DNA of 64,000 nucleotides from Raineya sp. Lineage in GTDB: Bacteria > Bacteroidota > Bacteroidia > Cytophagales > Thermonemataceae. The notes beneath the pieces are model-generated. The model was given only the letters and a program-made list of their open reading frames with translations, searched no databases and was not told the origin of the DNA. Location of the stretch: assembly GCA_025454915.1 (NCBI GenBank), contig JALONN010000002.1, positions 1-64,000 on the forward strand, read 5' to 3'. The position numbers and the translations under genes were made by a program. Positions 25,818-35,588 of this stretch are shown one piece after another. Each line of letters opens with the position of its first letter. Position 1 is the first letter of the stretch.

Positions 25818-27275
25818 TTATGTTTCAACAAAACGCCTTTTACTACCAACCACTACACAGGGAAAACCAAATAAACAATTATCCTTTATTTTTTCTGCCA
25901 CAATTTCAGGCACCATTTCTTCCCACCCTTGTTCACCTGTACGTATCATAGATAGTACTTTTTCAGAATAAATTCCCAAAACATCCTCATCGTAGTCCAC
26001 AATATCTGTAATTTTTCCGTTTACTCTTAGATATTCCAAAAGAGGTTTTAGAAGAGGAGGTACATCAAAATTTTCAAAAGTTTGAGGTATTCCATCTTGT
26101 AAATACGGATAAACATACACATGTAAATCATTGATAAACAACCTACTAAAAGCTTCTAAAACGCCTCCTCTTAATTTTTCGTAGCGAGTAGCATCACAAA
26201 GTTGCTCCAATAAGAGCCTTCCTATAACAATAGCTATTTTTTTACGTGTAAGTTGGGAAATGTATGCAATTAATTTATTGGGTTCTTGAAAGTTTGATAT
26301 CATTACATTTTGCCCTAGAGTACACAAAATATCTACTCTATCTAAAAAATCTTGAATATCAATATCGCTATTATTTCCTCCACTGGCTTGTTTGAGGTCT
26401 TGTAGAGTGAGTTCTGCCAATACTACTGTTTTTTGGTGCTCTTCTGGAGGCAAATCTGTTAGGAATTGCCTTCTGGACTTTCTAAACATATCCATGTTTA
26501 CATGTGTAACAGGTCTGAAACGTCCACGCAAAACCAACACATTTTTTTTATATAAAGCATCCGCAGGCTGTAACATTTCTGCCTGAGGATTGAATATGGC
26601 TGCATCTGCTAAACCATATAAAACCATTTTCAATGTAACAAGTCGATTATCAATTTCCTCAAAATCAGGACCTTCAAAGCGAATCATATCTATTTCTATC
26701 CTTTCTCTGGAAAGATTGTCCATAAGAGAAAGTAAAAATGTATCAGGCTCTTTTGCATGAAAAAAGCAAGCATAAATCAGGTTTACCCCTAAGATGCCAT
26801 AGGCTTGTTGTTGAAGAATAGCATCTTTATCATTCATGCGTACATGGACGATAACATCATTGGGAGGGCTTTGTGGTCTGAGTTGAAAACGAACACCTAG
26901 CCAGCCTTGTCCTTGTACCGTTTTAGAAAAATTGATAGTTGTTACAGTATCCGCAAACGCAAAAAATGTTGTTTTATCCCCTCTCTGTTCCCCTAAACGC
27001 ATTTCAAGTAAGCTATATTCTTTTGCCAGCATTTTGACCAAACGAGGCTCACAAACATAACGACCACTTTCTTCTTTTCCATAGATAGCATCACTAAAAG
27101 TCATGTCATAAGCTGACATAGTTTTAGCTACTGTACCTGATGCACCACCAGCTTTAAAAAAAATAGCTGCTGTTTCTTGTCCTGCTCCAATTTCAGCGAA
27201 AGAGCCATAAATAGAAGAGTCTAAATTAATTTTGAGAGCTTTTTGCCTCGTACTGGTTAGCTTTTCGTCTTCCAT
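25818..27275 (-). CDS. Conserved protein of unknown function (YGSFAEIGAGQE family)
   Basis: From the ATG at 27275 this protein has 485 aa. The open frame extends to 27392, but the upstream part overlaps the divergent TolC gene and reads as AT-rich noise, so the later start is chosen. The N-terminus holds the highly conserved block YGSFAEIGAGQETAAIFFKA, then GGASGTVAKTMSAYDMTFSD. I recognise this as a family found across distant phyla whose database names (such as 'TonB-dependent receptor' or 'nucleotide adenylyltransferase') do not fit the sequence. It has no signal peptide, no beta-barrel and no obvious nucleotidyltransferase motif. It looks cytosolic. The function is unknown. Confidence 0.75.
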   Translation of the reverse strand: MEDEKLTSTRQKALKINLDSSIYGSFAEIGAGQETAAIFFKAGGASGTVAKTMSAYDMTFSDAIYGKEESGRYVCEPRLVKMLAKEYSLLEMRLGEQRGDKTTFFAFADTVTTINFSKTVQGQGWLGVRFQLRPQSPPNDVIVHVRMNDKDAILQQQAYGILGVNLIYACFFHAKEPDTFLLSLMDNLSRERIEIDMIRFEGPDFEEIDNRLVTLKMVLYGLADAAIFNPQAEMLQPADALYKKNVLVLRGRFRPVTHVNMDMFRKSRRQFLTDLPPEEHQKTVVLAELTLQDLKQASGGNNSDIDIQDFLDRVDILCTLGQNVMISNFQEPNKLIAYISQLTRKKIAIVIGRLLLEQLCDATRYEKLRGGVLEAFSRLFINDLHVYVYPYLQDGIPQTFENFDVPPLLKPLLEYLRVNGKITDIVDYDEDVLGIYSEKVLSMIRTGEQGWEEMVPEIVAEKIKDNCLFGFPCVVVGSKRRFVET

Positions 27276-27383
27276 ACAAAAGTTTAGATTTTTCTTAAAT
27301 TTACACAAAAGCACAAGAATAATACAAATTTTACGCACTAAAATTCTTGTTTTCGAGTTAGATTCTATAAGAATAAAAAATAT

Positions 27384-28694
27384 ATGAAACAACAGATATC
27401 ATCCATGAAAAAGTATTTTGTTTTTTTTCTATTTATATCCTTTATCTCAAAAGCTCAAAAAATAACTCTAGAAGAAGCTATCCAAACAGCCTTAAAAAGT
27501 AATTATAATGTACAGATTGCCCAAAATAATATCAAAACAGCACAATTAAACAATTTTAAAGGTAATACAGGAAAACTACCACGTATAAACCTGAATATCA
27601 ACGACAACTATCAACTTTTTGGTATTAATCAGTTGCTTGCAAATGGTACAGAAACAAACCGTACAGGAGCTACCTCCAATAACTTAAATGCTACAGTTCG
27701 TGCTGACTGGCTCATTTTCAATGGTTTCAGAGGAAACTCTATTGATGAACGATTGGCATTACAAGAGAATACCTCTCAGTTAAATTTAAAATCTCAAAAT
27801 CAACAGATTACTGCTTCTATTACTGTTGCATACATAGAAATAATTCGTCAAAAACAGATTAAAAAGGTATTACAGAGCAGTTTAGAGGTCTCTGAGAAGA
27901 GATTGGAAATTGTCAAAAAGCGAGCAGAGTTAGGAACTGCCAACCAAACTGATATTTATTTAGCTGATTTAGACATCAACACACAACGACAAGCTGTTTT
28001 TTCACAAGATTTAGCTATCAAACAAGCAAAAGTAAACCTCAATATATTGATGGGCAAAAAAGCTGAGGATGAGATAGATGTAGTAGATGACATTACTTTT
28101 CAAAAAGATATTTCTGTTGAAAAGTTGAGACAAAATTTAAAGAATGCACCACAATTAAAAGCTTTACAAAATAATATTGAATTTAATAAAAACTTAGAGC
28201 AAGAGGCTGGTGCAAGTCGTTTACCAACTTTCAACCTGAATGCTGGTTATACTTACACTCGTAATAATAGTACAGCTGGCTTCTTACTTCTTAACCAAAA
28301 CTATGGACCTTTTGTAGGTTTTAATTTTACACTACCCTTATACAATGGCAACATTAATAGTCGTCAATTAGAAATTGCTAAAACTCAGACTAAAACCCAA
28401 GAGTTAGAGTTGGCTCGTGTCGAACAGAACTTACAAGGAGAACTAGAGAGACAATGGCAAGCCTACTTATTAGCTAGTGAACAAGCAAAAGCAGAAGAAA
28501 AAAATGCTCAAACAGCTCAAGAATACCTCAAACTAATGCAGAAACGCTTTGAGTTGGGTCAATCTAATATTATTGAAATCAGAGAAGCTCAAAGAGTAAC
28601 AGAAAATACAGAAGGTAGAAAAATCCAAAGCCTGTTTAATTTAAAGGTTGCTGAAATACAATTGCTTTTGGCAGGTGGCATTTTGGGTGAATAA
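27384..28694 (+). CDS. TolC-family outer membrane channel protein
   Basis: This 436-aa protein has a signal peptide (MKKYFVFFLFISFISKAQ if translation starts at the second ATG, 27405) and the two TolC repeats. Each repeat begins with an ITLEEAIQTAL-like or LQGELERQWQAY-like helix and contains a long coiled coil. TolC proteins form trimeric outer-membrane tunnels for type I secretion and RND efflux. No adaptor or pump gene is adjacent, so its partner is unknown. It could serve the orphan peptide exporter at the start of the window, but that is speculation. It is divergent from the YGSFAEIGAGQE-family gene. Confidence 0.9.
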   Translation: MKQQISSMKKYFVFFLFISFISKAQKITLEEAIQTALKSNYNVQIAQNNIKTAQLNNFKGNTGKLPRINLNINDNYQLFGINQLLANGTETNRTGATSNNLNATVRADWLIFNGFRGNSIDERLALQENTSQLNLKSQNQQITASITVAYIEIIRQKQIKKVLQSSLEVSEKRLEIVKKRAELGTANQTDIYLADLDINTQRQAVFSQDLAIKQAKVNLNILMGKKAEDEIDVVDDITFQKDISVEKLRQNLKNAPQLKALQNNIEFNKNLEQEAGASRLPTFNLNAGYTYTRNNSTAGFLLLNQNYGPFVGFNFTLPLYNGNINSRQLEIAKTQTKTQELELARVEQNLQGELERQWQAYLLASEQAKAEEKNAQTAQEYLKLMQKRFELGQSNIIEIREAQRVTENTEGRKIQSLFNLKVAEIQLLLAGGILGE

Positions 28695-28732
28695 TCTTCG
28701 TTTTCAAAATCTTTTCCAATAAAAAAATATAG

Positions 28733-28740
28733 TATATTTG
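28733..28740 (+). promoter_or_regulatory. Candidate -7 box for the YqiJ-like/flotillin operon
   Basis: TATATTTG is an exact TAnnTTTG match, 23 bases before the ATG at 28764. No clear -33 box. Confidence 0.5.
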
Positions 28741-28763
28741 TAATGTATCAATTTAGAATCTAG

Positions 28764-29375
28764 ATGCGTGAATTACTGAATATACTAGAGAGTCCTCATA
28801 ATTACTTATATTCCTTTTTTATTTGTGTTTCTATAGGAGTTTGGCTAATTTCTCTCTTAGGATTTGTTAAAGATTTCAATCTTGGGGGAGACGATATTTC
28901 AATAAACACCGATGGAGACATTGGTTCATTTGGAGAATGGCTGGGGTTTGGAACTATTCCTACGTCTGTTCTCATCACACTTCTCTTATTTTTCAATGGA
29001 GTTTTTGGTATTATTCTAAATGAAATATTACTTGATAAAGAAAAATCCTGGTGGATATTGGTTGTTAATTTTATCTTTTCTTTTAGTTTAGCTACTGTTA
29101 TTACTTCATTTATTAAAAAACCTTTAAAGTATCTATTCTCAGACTATGGAGTAGCTTATAAAAGCGAAACATTAGTAGGTAAAATTGCTATTGTTTCTTC
29201 GGGACAGGTAACAGAACAGTTTGGACAAGCTGATGTAACTTTGGAAAATGGTACAAATATTACCATTGCTATTAGAAGGACAGAACCTTCAAATATATTT
29301 TCTTATGGACAAAAAGTTCTTTTAACTTATTTTGATGCTGATAAAAATATATACTGGTGTGAAAAATTTGATTAA
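28764..29375 (+). CDS. YqiJ-like membrane protein with C-terminal OB-fold
   Basis: This 203-aa protein has three membrane helices (about 17-35, 67-90 and 96-118) and a soluble C-terminal domain (about 130-203) starting ETLVGKIAIVSSGQVTEQFG. The alternation of short strands and glycines there fits an OB-fold, as in NfeD and YqiJ proteins. It lies 27 bases upstream of a flotillin gene. This YqiJ/YqiK-type pairing is known in other bacteria, where the two act together in membrane organisation. Function is by analogy only. Confidence 0.75.
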   Translation: MRELLNILESPHNYLYSFFICVSIGVWLISLLGFVKDFNLGGDDISINTDGDIGSFGEWLGFGTIPTSVLITLLLFFNGVFGIILNEILLDKEKSWWILVVNFIFSFSLATVITSFIKKPLKYLFSDYGVAYKSETLVGKIAIVSSGQVTEQFGQADVTLENGTNITIAIRRTEPSNIFSYGQKVLLTYFDADKNIYWCEKFD

Positions 29376-29402
29376 TCGTTATATATATAAACTTTTATAA
29401 TC

Positions 29403-31337
29403 ATGATTGTTTTATTGGATGTATTAACTTTTGTAATACCCGCAGGCGTACTTATTTTATTTTTAGGTGCTTTAGCTGCTATGCTTACAGCTTTTTTGAA
29501 AAAAGCTTCTCCAGGTACTGCCATCTTGAAGACAGGTTTGGGCTTATCTCAAGCCAGAGTTTCGACAAGTTCAGCAGTTGTGATTCCTCTGTTGCATCGT
29601 TCTGAAACCATTGACCTCACTGTTAAGATTGTGCGTATAACAAGAAGAGGTTCAGATAGTTTATCATGTAATGATGGTATCAGAGCTGAAGTAGAAGTTG
29701 ATTTTTATGTAAAAATCAACCCATTAGAAGAAGATATTAGAAGAGTAGCCACTACCATTGGTTGTGATAGAGCTTCTAAAATAGATACTATCAAAGAACT
29801 TTTTGAAGCTAAATTTGCAGATGCCTTAAAAACAGCAGGTTCTAAACTTACATTTGACCAACTTTACCAAAATCGTTATCAGTTTAGAGATGAAATTTTA
29901 GTTGCCTTAGGTCATCATCAAGGAGGCGATGTTGTTTTAAATGGTTATCGTTTAGATGATGTGGCTATCCATTATCTTGAACAATTACCACTGTCCAAAC
30001 ATGATGAAAACAATGTATTAGATGCTAAAGGTATCAAAGAAATTGCTCAAAGAACATCTGTAGAGGCTGAATCTGCCAATAAACGCTTGCGTCAGAAAGA
30101 AGTAACCATTGCAGAACAAAACAGAGAAGCAAAAGTTAAGCAATTACAAATTGAACAAGATATTAAAGAGAAAGAGGCTATCCAACAACGTGAAATAGAA
30201 GAAAGAGTATCTAAAGAAAATGCCTTGTCAGAAAAAACACGTCAAGAACAACAAGCCATTGAACAACGAGCTTTAATTGAAAAAGAAAGAAATGTAAAAA
30301 TTGCTCAAGAATTGAAAGACCAAGAAATTAAGGTAGTAGAAACAGATAAGGAAAAAGCTATATTGGTTGCACAAGAAGATAAGATGAAGGCTGTAGAGAT
30401 TGCTAAAATTCAGAGAGAATCTGAAATTGCAGAGCAACTTAAAGAAAAACTTGTCATGCTTGAAGAAACTGCCAAACAAGAAGCCTTAAAAATTAAGGCA
30501 GAAGAACAGGCTGTAACTACAAGAGCCGTAGAAATTGCAAACAGAGAGAAACAAATAGAGGTGATTAATGCAGAAAAAGAAGCATCTGTAGAAGTACAAA
30601 AGAATAATGTTGTAGTTGATACCGAAACATATAAAATGCTTACTGTCGCAAAAGCCAAAAAGGAAACAGCTGATATTGATTTAGAAGCTGCCAATAAAAA
30701 AGCTCAGACAGAAATTATTGAGGCTGAAAAAAATGCAAAAGTTCAACTTATAGAGTATAACGTTGAAGCAGATAAAGAAGCCTACAAAGCTATTACAATT
30801 GCTAAAGCTAAAAAAGAAGCTGCCGAATTAGATTTAGAAGCAGCTATTAAACAAGCGAAAGCTCTCTTGGAAATTGGAAATGCTGAAGCAAATTCACTTT
30901 CTGCTCGTTTACAAGCAGAAAACTCCATCGGCAAAAATGCTATGATTTCACAAGCCTTAGAGAAGTTTATACCTCTGCTACCTGAAATTGTTCAAAAACT
31001 AATGCTTCCAGCAGAAAAAATTGAAAGTATTAAGTTTTTACACATCAATGGAATGAACGGAGTAGGAGAAAATGGTGTAAGTAATTTACCTAATCCATCA
31101 TTAAATACCACAGGTGGTATTATCCAAACTCTAATGAGTGTGAGTATGCTTCTACCACTTATGAAAGAGGTAGTAAAAACGCTTCGTAATGATAATGATT
31201 TTGGAGACATTTTAAATTCTATTGGGCAAATTCCTGGAGGTGAGAGTCTTTTACAATACATTGAGAAGTTCCAAGAAAAAGGGTTTAATAAAAAAGAAGA
31301 TGCAAAAGACCCTTCAGATGCACATATTGTAGATTAA
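29403..31337 (+). CDS. Flotillin-like SPFH-domain membrane protein
   Basis: This 644-aa protein has an N-terminal membrane segment (about 2-32) and an SPFH/band 7 domain (about 45-210, with RRGSDSLSCNDGIRAEVEVDFYVKI-type strands). A very long Glu/Lys/Ala/Gln-rich coiled coil (about 215-500) follows, then a C-terminal tail. Within the coiled coil, residues 408-435 and 459-486 are near copies (both contain AKAKKE followed by a DLEAA motif), so a 51-residue unit has been duplicated. Flotillins scaffold membrane microdomains. It forms an operon with the upstream YqiJ-like gene and ends at a terminator shared with the convergent AAA ATPase gene. Confidence 0.9.
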   Translation: MIVLLDVLTFVIPAGVLILFLGALAAMLTAFLKKASPGTAILKTGLGLSQARVSTSSAVVIPLLHRSETIDLTVKIVRITRRGSDSLSCNDGIRAEVEVDFYVKINPLEEDIRRVATTIGCDRASKIDTIKELFEAKFADALKTAGSKLTFDQLYQNRYQFRDEILVALGHHQGGDVVLNGYRLDDVAIHYLEQLPLSKHDENNVLDAKGIKEIAQRTSVEAESANKRLRQKEVTIAEQNREAKVKQLQIEQDIKEKEAIQQREIEERVSKENALSEKTRQEQQAIEQRALIEKERNVKIAQELKDQEIKVVETDKEKAILVAQEDKMKAVEIAKIQRESEIAEQLKEKLVMLEETAKQEALKIKAEEQAVTTRAVEIANREKQIEVINAEKEASVEVQKNNVVVDTETYKMLTVAKAKKETADIDLEAANKKAQTEIIEAEKNAKVQLIEYNVEADKEAYKAITIAKAKKEAAELDLEAAIKQAKALLEIGNAEANSLSARLQAENSIGKNAMISQALEKFIPLLPEIVQKLMLPAEKIESIKFLHINGMNGVGENGVSNLPNPSLNTTGGIIQTLMSVSMLLPLMKEVVKTLRNDNDFGDILNSIGQIPGGESLLQYIEKFQEKGFNKKEDAKDPSDAHIVD

Positions 31338-31338
31338 T

Positions 31339-31366
31339 AAAAAAGAGGCTAAGCCTCTTTTTTATT
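31339..31366. terminator. Shared bidirectional terminator
   Basis: An 11-bp stem AAAAAAGAGGC with complement GCCTCTTTTTT and a TAA loop lies between the convergent flotillin and AAA ATPase genes. Confidence 0.85.
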
Positions 31367-31369
31367 TTT

Positions 31370-32896
31370 TTATCTCTTTTTATATCCGAAATCTTCGTCA
31401 TCATCTTCATCGTCCTCATATTTACCAAAATTTGGCATATTGAGCATTCCTGAAAGAATATCAGAAAATTGAAGGCTGCGAGTAAGTATTTTTTTGCTTA
31501 ATTGTGAATATTCTGCCAATCCATGAACAGCAAATTCCATCATCAAGTAAAATTCTGACTCTGAGATATTCTTAAAAGTTTCTTTTACCAAACCTTCTAA
31601 GCCCTTTACTTCTTTAAGTTTTTGTCTGTATTCTGCTTGTGGGGCGTCATTGAGTAAATCAAGAGAGTTTCCATTCCCAAACCATTCTAAAATAGCATGG
31701 TAAGGATTTTTATCTTTCATCTTTTTGCCCTGCTCTGGATTGATAAAGTATTGTCCAAATTGTGTTCTGATTGCTTTAGAAAGTAAATTTTGAGCTACAA
31801 TAGCAGCTCCTTCTTGCTCACCCTCATAAACAAGCTCTATCTTTCCTGTAATGGCAGGCAATACACCTATTAAATCAGAAATTCTCAAGGTTGTCAGATC
31901 TTCACCATTGAGAAGCAGACGTCTTTCTGCTACACTTACTAAGTTTTCTAAAGCTGCAATGGTTAGTCGTGCTGAAACACCACTTTTAGCATCTACATAT
32001 TCACTATTTCGGGCTTCAACAGCAATTTGTTCAACCAAATCTTTTAACAATTCAGGAATATAAACTCTATCTTTTTGGGCATTAGCAAGTTTCGCCTCTT
32101 GTGAAGTGATTTTTTTACCAATTTCAATACTTTTTGGATAGTGTGTAAGTATCTGACTATCAATCCTATCTTTTAAAGGTGTAACTATACTTCCTCTATT
32201 CGTATAATCTTCAGGGTTTGCTGTAAATACAAACTGAATATCAAGTGGCAAACGTAATTTAAACCCACGTATCTGAATATCACCTTCTTGCAAAATATTG
32301 AATAAAGAAACCTGAATACGGGCTTGTAAATCAGGAAGTTCATTGATTACAAAAATACAACGATGTGAACGAGGTATCAGTCCAAAATGGATTACTCTTT
32401 CATCAGAATAGGGTAATTTGAGGCTTGCCGCTTTGATAGGGTCAACGTCACCAATTAAATCAGCTACAGATACATCAGGAGTTGCCAGTTTTTCTGTATA
32501 GCGTTCATTTCTATGTAGCCATGTAATGGGGGTTTCATCTCCTTTGGTTGCTATTAAGTCTATGGCATAACGAGAAAGTGGCATAAAAGGGTCATCATTA
32601 AGTTCTGAGCCTTCTACAATTGGAATATATTCATCCAAAAGCTCCACCATCAGCCTTGCAATACGGGTTTTAGCCTGTCCACGAAGCCCTAAAAGGTTGA
32701 TATGGTGTTTGGATAGAATTGCTCTTTCTATATCAGGAATTACAGTTTCTTCGTATCCCCAAATTCCTTCAAATACATTTTCTTTATTTCTTAATTTTTT
32801 GATAAGGTTTTCTCTTAACTCTTCTTTAATACTACGGCTTTGATAGCCTGTATTTTTTAAGTCTCCTAGAGTACGTAATACTAATAGTTGATTCAT
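31370..32896 (-). CDS. MgChl/MoxR-type AAA+ ATPase
   Basis: From the ATG at 32896 this is a 508-aa protein. The open frame runs to a TTG at 32971, but that start sits on the pheT terminator hairpin and is rejected. It has Walker A GLRGQAKT (70-77), a Walker B region CIFVINELPDL with Asn at the usual first Asp position, then ANPEDYTNRGSIVTPLKDR, and a helical lid. These features match the magnesium-chelatase-like ATPases found in non-photosynthetic bacteria, usually partnered with a VWA-domain protein that they remodel. No VWA gene is adjacent here. The C-terminus is an acidic tail (DDEDDDED). The target is unknown. Confidence 0.85.
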   Translation of the reverse strand: MNQLLVLRTLGDLKNTGYQSRSIKEELRENLIKKLRNKENVFEGIWGYEETVIPDIERAILSKHHINLLGLRGQAKTRIARLMVELLDEYIPIVEGSELNDDPFMPLSRYAIDLIATKGDETPITWLHRNERYTEKLATPDVSVADLIGDVDPIKAASLKLPYSDERVIHFGLIPRSHRCIFVINELPDLQARIQVSLFNILQEGDIQIRGFKLRLPLDIQFVFTANPEDYTNRGSIVTPLKDRIDSQILTHYPKSIEIGKKITSQEAKLANAQKDRVYIPELLKDLVEQIAVEARNSEYVDAKSGVSARLTIAALENLVSVAERRLLLNGEDLTTLRISDLIGVLPAITGKIELVYEGEQEGAAIVAQNLLSKAIRTQFGQYFINPEQGKKMKDKNPYHAILEWFGNGNSLDLLNDAPQAEYRQKLKEVKGLEGLVKETFKNISESEFYLMMEFAVHGLAEYSQLSKKILTRSLQFSDILSGMLNMPNFGKYEDDEDDDEDFGYKKR

Positions 32897-32970
32897 AAGT
32901 TTGTTGGACTGGTTTCTATGATTAAACCATTTTTCAGGCAGTAATGTTTCTTGAGTTGTTTTTAAAATCA

Positions 32971-33005
32971 AAACACCTTTATAACAATTTGTTATAAAGG
33001 TGTTT
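32971..33005 (-). terminator. Rho-independent terminator of pheT
   Basis: A 15-bp perfect stem (AAACACCTTTATAAC and complement) with a 5-base loop lies 23 bases after the pheT stop. On the minus strand it is followed by a T-rich stretch. Confidence 0.8.
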
Positions 33006-33027
33006 ATGAATATCTAAAATATCTATT

Positions 33028-35469
33028 TTAGTCTCTGATAATTGCACCAAACTCATTTTTGAATCCTTCCATCAGTTTTTGCATAGTTTTATCAATCTGA
33101 GCATCTGTAAGTGTCTGGTTATCATCTTGCAAGAAGAAACTAATTGCATACGATTTTTTACCCTCTCCTATCTGTTCACCCTCATAAACACTGAATGCAT
33201 TCAAACGTTTTAAAAGTTTTTTCTCTAACTCAAATGCCTTTTGCTCAATTACCTGATAAGTAACAGATTTATCTAGAATAAGCGATAAGTCTCGGCGTAC
33301 TTCAGGGAATTTAGAAATTTCCTGATAGGTGTTTTCTGCTTGATATTGAGCAACAAGCCAATCCCAGTCTAATTCTGCATACAATACACTTCCTTTCAGG
33401 TCTGCATGTTTAGTAATATAAGGTTGTAATTCCCCTATTTGGGCAAATGTATGTCCTTTATGGCTGTAATTCAATCCATAAGCAAACGCCTGTGGACTTG
33501 CAGATTCCGTTTTAAAGTTTTTCACACGCAATTTTCTTAGAACTTTATCCACAATGCCCGCTAAAAAATGAAACTCTGCTTTTTTGGAAGTTTCTTGCCA
33601 TGTTTCTGTATGAGTATTGCCTGCTACAAAAATGCTCAAATAAGTTTTTTCACCATATTTATCTGTAACTGAACCCTCTGAGCTTTTTTTGTGATAAACC
33701 TTACCAAACTCAAATATTTTAAGGTCTTTCTGCTTACGATTGATATTATATGAAAGAACTTCCAAACCTGAAAAAATAAGACTCTGACGTAATACTTCTA
33801 ACTCCTCGCTAAGTTTATTTAAAATTACTACATTTTTATTTTCATCTAAATGTTTCAGAGTTTGTGCATAAGCAGGTTTGGTTAATGAATTGGTAATCGT
33901 TTCATAAAAACCATTGCCTGTAAGCACCTCATTTACTAAGTTTTGCAACTGATATTTATCTATTTTAGGAAATGAAGCAATGAATGAGCTACTCAAATTA
34001 TCTGAAATTTCAATATTATTGAAACCATAAATTCTTAAGATTTCCTCCACAATATCCGCTTCTCTTTGTACATCTACTCTATAAGGTGGTACTTGTAGCA
34101 CAAGAGCCTCTTCTGTTTCTTCTAATATTTTTATTTCTAAACCTGTCAGTGTATTTTTGATAAAACTTTTTTCGAGTTTTTTACCAATAAGTCTGTCAAT
34201 ATTTTTGTATAAAACTTTGATTTTAAAGTCTTCTATAGGTTTTGGATACACATCTGTAATACCATATTTAATTTCTCCACCAGCAATGTCTAAAATTATT
34301 TTTGCGATAACTCTTAAGGCTATTACAGGCATATTGGGGTCTGTTCCACGTTCAAAACGGAAAGAAGCATCAGTTTTTAAGCCATGAAACTGTGAAGTTT
34401 TACGAACACTATCAGGGTGAAAATAAGCACTTTCAATAAAAATATTTTTGGTTGTACCTGTAACACCAGAATCTAAACCACCGAAAACACCTGCAATAGC
34501 AAGAGGTTTTTCAGCATCACAAATCATCAAATCATGCTCAGAGAGTTTTCGTTCTGTGCTATCAAGTGTAACAAAAGGAGTATCTTTTGTTACTTTTTTC
34601 ACAATGATTGTTTTTCCTTCGATTTTATCAGCGTCAAAGGCATGCAGAGGTTGTCCTAAATGATGCAATACATAGTTTGTAGCATCCACAATATTATTGA
34701 TAGGATTTAAGCCTATTGCTTTTATTCTATTTTTGAGCCAATCTGGAGAATCTTGAACTTTTACATTTTCAATCAGTAAACCTGCATAACGAGGGCAAGC
34801 CTCTGTATCTTTTACTTCCACCTTGATAGGGCAATTCTGAGAAACTTCTATGTTCTGTTGAGCAATTGTTTTAAGTTCTTTACTAAATAAAACTTTTAAA
34901 TCTCTTGCCACACCCAAATGTGAAGCAGCATCTACTCTGTTTGGAGTAAGCCCAATTTCGATAATATAATCTTTTTCTACTTTAAAATATTCCTTAGCAG
35001 GTGTACCATTAGCTAATGTTGTTTCTAAAACCATGATACCTTCATGAGAAGTTCCCAAACCAATTTCATCTTCAGCACAAATCATTCCCTCAGATTCTTC
35101 GCCTCTTATTTTTGCTTTTTTGATTGTAAAAGGTTCTCCTGTAGCTGGATACAAAGTTGCTCCAACAGTTGCTACCACTACTTTCTGCCCTTTAGCTACA
35201 TTACTTGCACCACATACAATTGGAACAACACCCACACCAATATCTACAGTTGTTTTTGAGAGTTTATCTGCATTAGGATGTTTTTCGCAGGTAAGTACTT
35301 CTCCTATTACTAAGCCTTCTAGGGTATTTTCGATTTTTTTTCCGTTACACAAAAATATTTTATCTATTCCTTCTACTTCTAATCCTGCCTGTGTGAGTCT
35401 AGCACCTATCTCCTCAGGTGTTTCTGTTATATCAATAATATCTTTGAGCCAGTTGTAAGAAATTTTCAT
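33028..35469 (-). CDS. pheT: Phenylalanyl-tRNA synthetase beta subunit
   Basis: PheT forms the alpha2-beta2 enzyme that charges tRNA-Phe; the alpha subunit gene is not in the window. The 813-aa protein starts MKISYNWLKDIID. An EMAP-like tRNA-binding domain (about 40-165, with CEKHPNADKLSKTTVDIG) follows. Next come the B3/B4 editing domain (about 220-400, with LDSTERKLSEHDLMICDAEKP), the B5 domain (about 420-495) and the core synthetase-like fold. The C-terminal FDX-ACB anticodon-binding domain (about 720-813) contains KFPEVRRDLSLILD. Length is normal. It has its own terminator. Confidence 0.97.
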   Translation of the reverse strand: MKISYNWLKDIIDITETPEEIGARLTQAGLEVEGIDKIFLCNGKKIENTLEGLVIGEVLTCEKHPNADKLSKTTVDIGVGVVPIVCGASNVAKGQKVVVATVGATLYPATGEPFTIKKAKIRGEESEGMICAEDEIGLGTSHEGIMVLETTLANGTPAKEYFKVEKDYIIEIGLTPNRVDAASHLGVARDLKVLFSKELKTIAQQNIEVSQNCPIKVEVKDTEACPRYAGLLIENVKVQDSPDWLKNRIKAIGLNPINNIVDATNYVLHHLGQPLHAFDADKIEGKTIIVKKVTKDTPFVTLDSTERKLSEHDLMICDAEKPLAIAGVFGGLDSGVTGTTKNIFIESAYFHPDSVRKTSQFHGLKTDASFRFERGTDPNMPVIALRVIAKIILDIAGGEIKYGITDVYPKPIEDFKIKVLYKNIDRLIGKKLEKSFIKNTLTGLEIKILEETEEALVLQVPPYRVDVQREADIVEEILRIYGFNNIEISDNLSSSFIASFPKIDKYQLQNLVNEVLTGNGFYETITNSLTKPAYAQTLKHLDENKNVVILNKLSEELEVLRQSLIFSGLEVLSYNINRKQKDLKIFEFGKVYHKKSSEGSVTDKYGEKTYLSIFVAGNTHTETWQETSKKAEFHFLAGIVDKVLRKLRVKNFKTESASPQAFAYGLNYSHKGHTFAQIGELQPYITKHADLKGSVLYAELDWDWLVAQYQAENTYQEISKFPEVRRDLSLILDKSVTYQVIEQKAFELEKKLLKRLNAFSVYEGEQIGEGKKSYAISFFLQDDNQTLTDAQIDKTMQKLMEGFKNEFGAIIRD

Positions 35470-35588
35470 ATCTATGTCCTTAAATGTTTGTTATCTATTT
35501 TTTAGGTCTGCAAAATACAAAAAATTAAAAAGATGATTGTAGTTTTCTTTTTTTTTGTAGTTTTAAGGAAATTTAAACTCTAAACATC

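Noticed and set aside
27276..27392. 39-residue N-terminal extension of the YGSFAEIGAGQE-family protein
   Set aside because: It overlaps the divergent TolC-type gene and its promoter region, and the conserved family sequence begins after the later ATG.
32897..32971. TTG start for the AAA ATPase
   Set aside because: It sits on the pheT terminator; the ATG at 32896 gives a normal family start.
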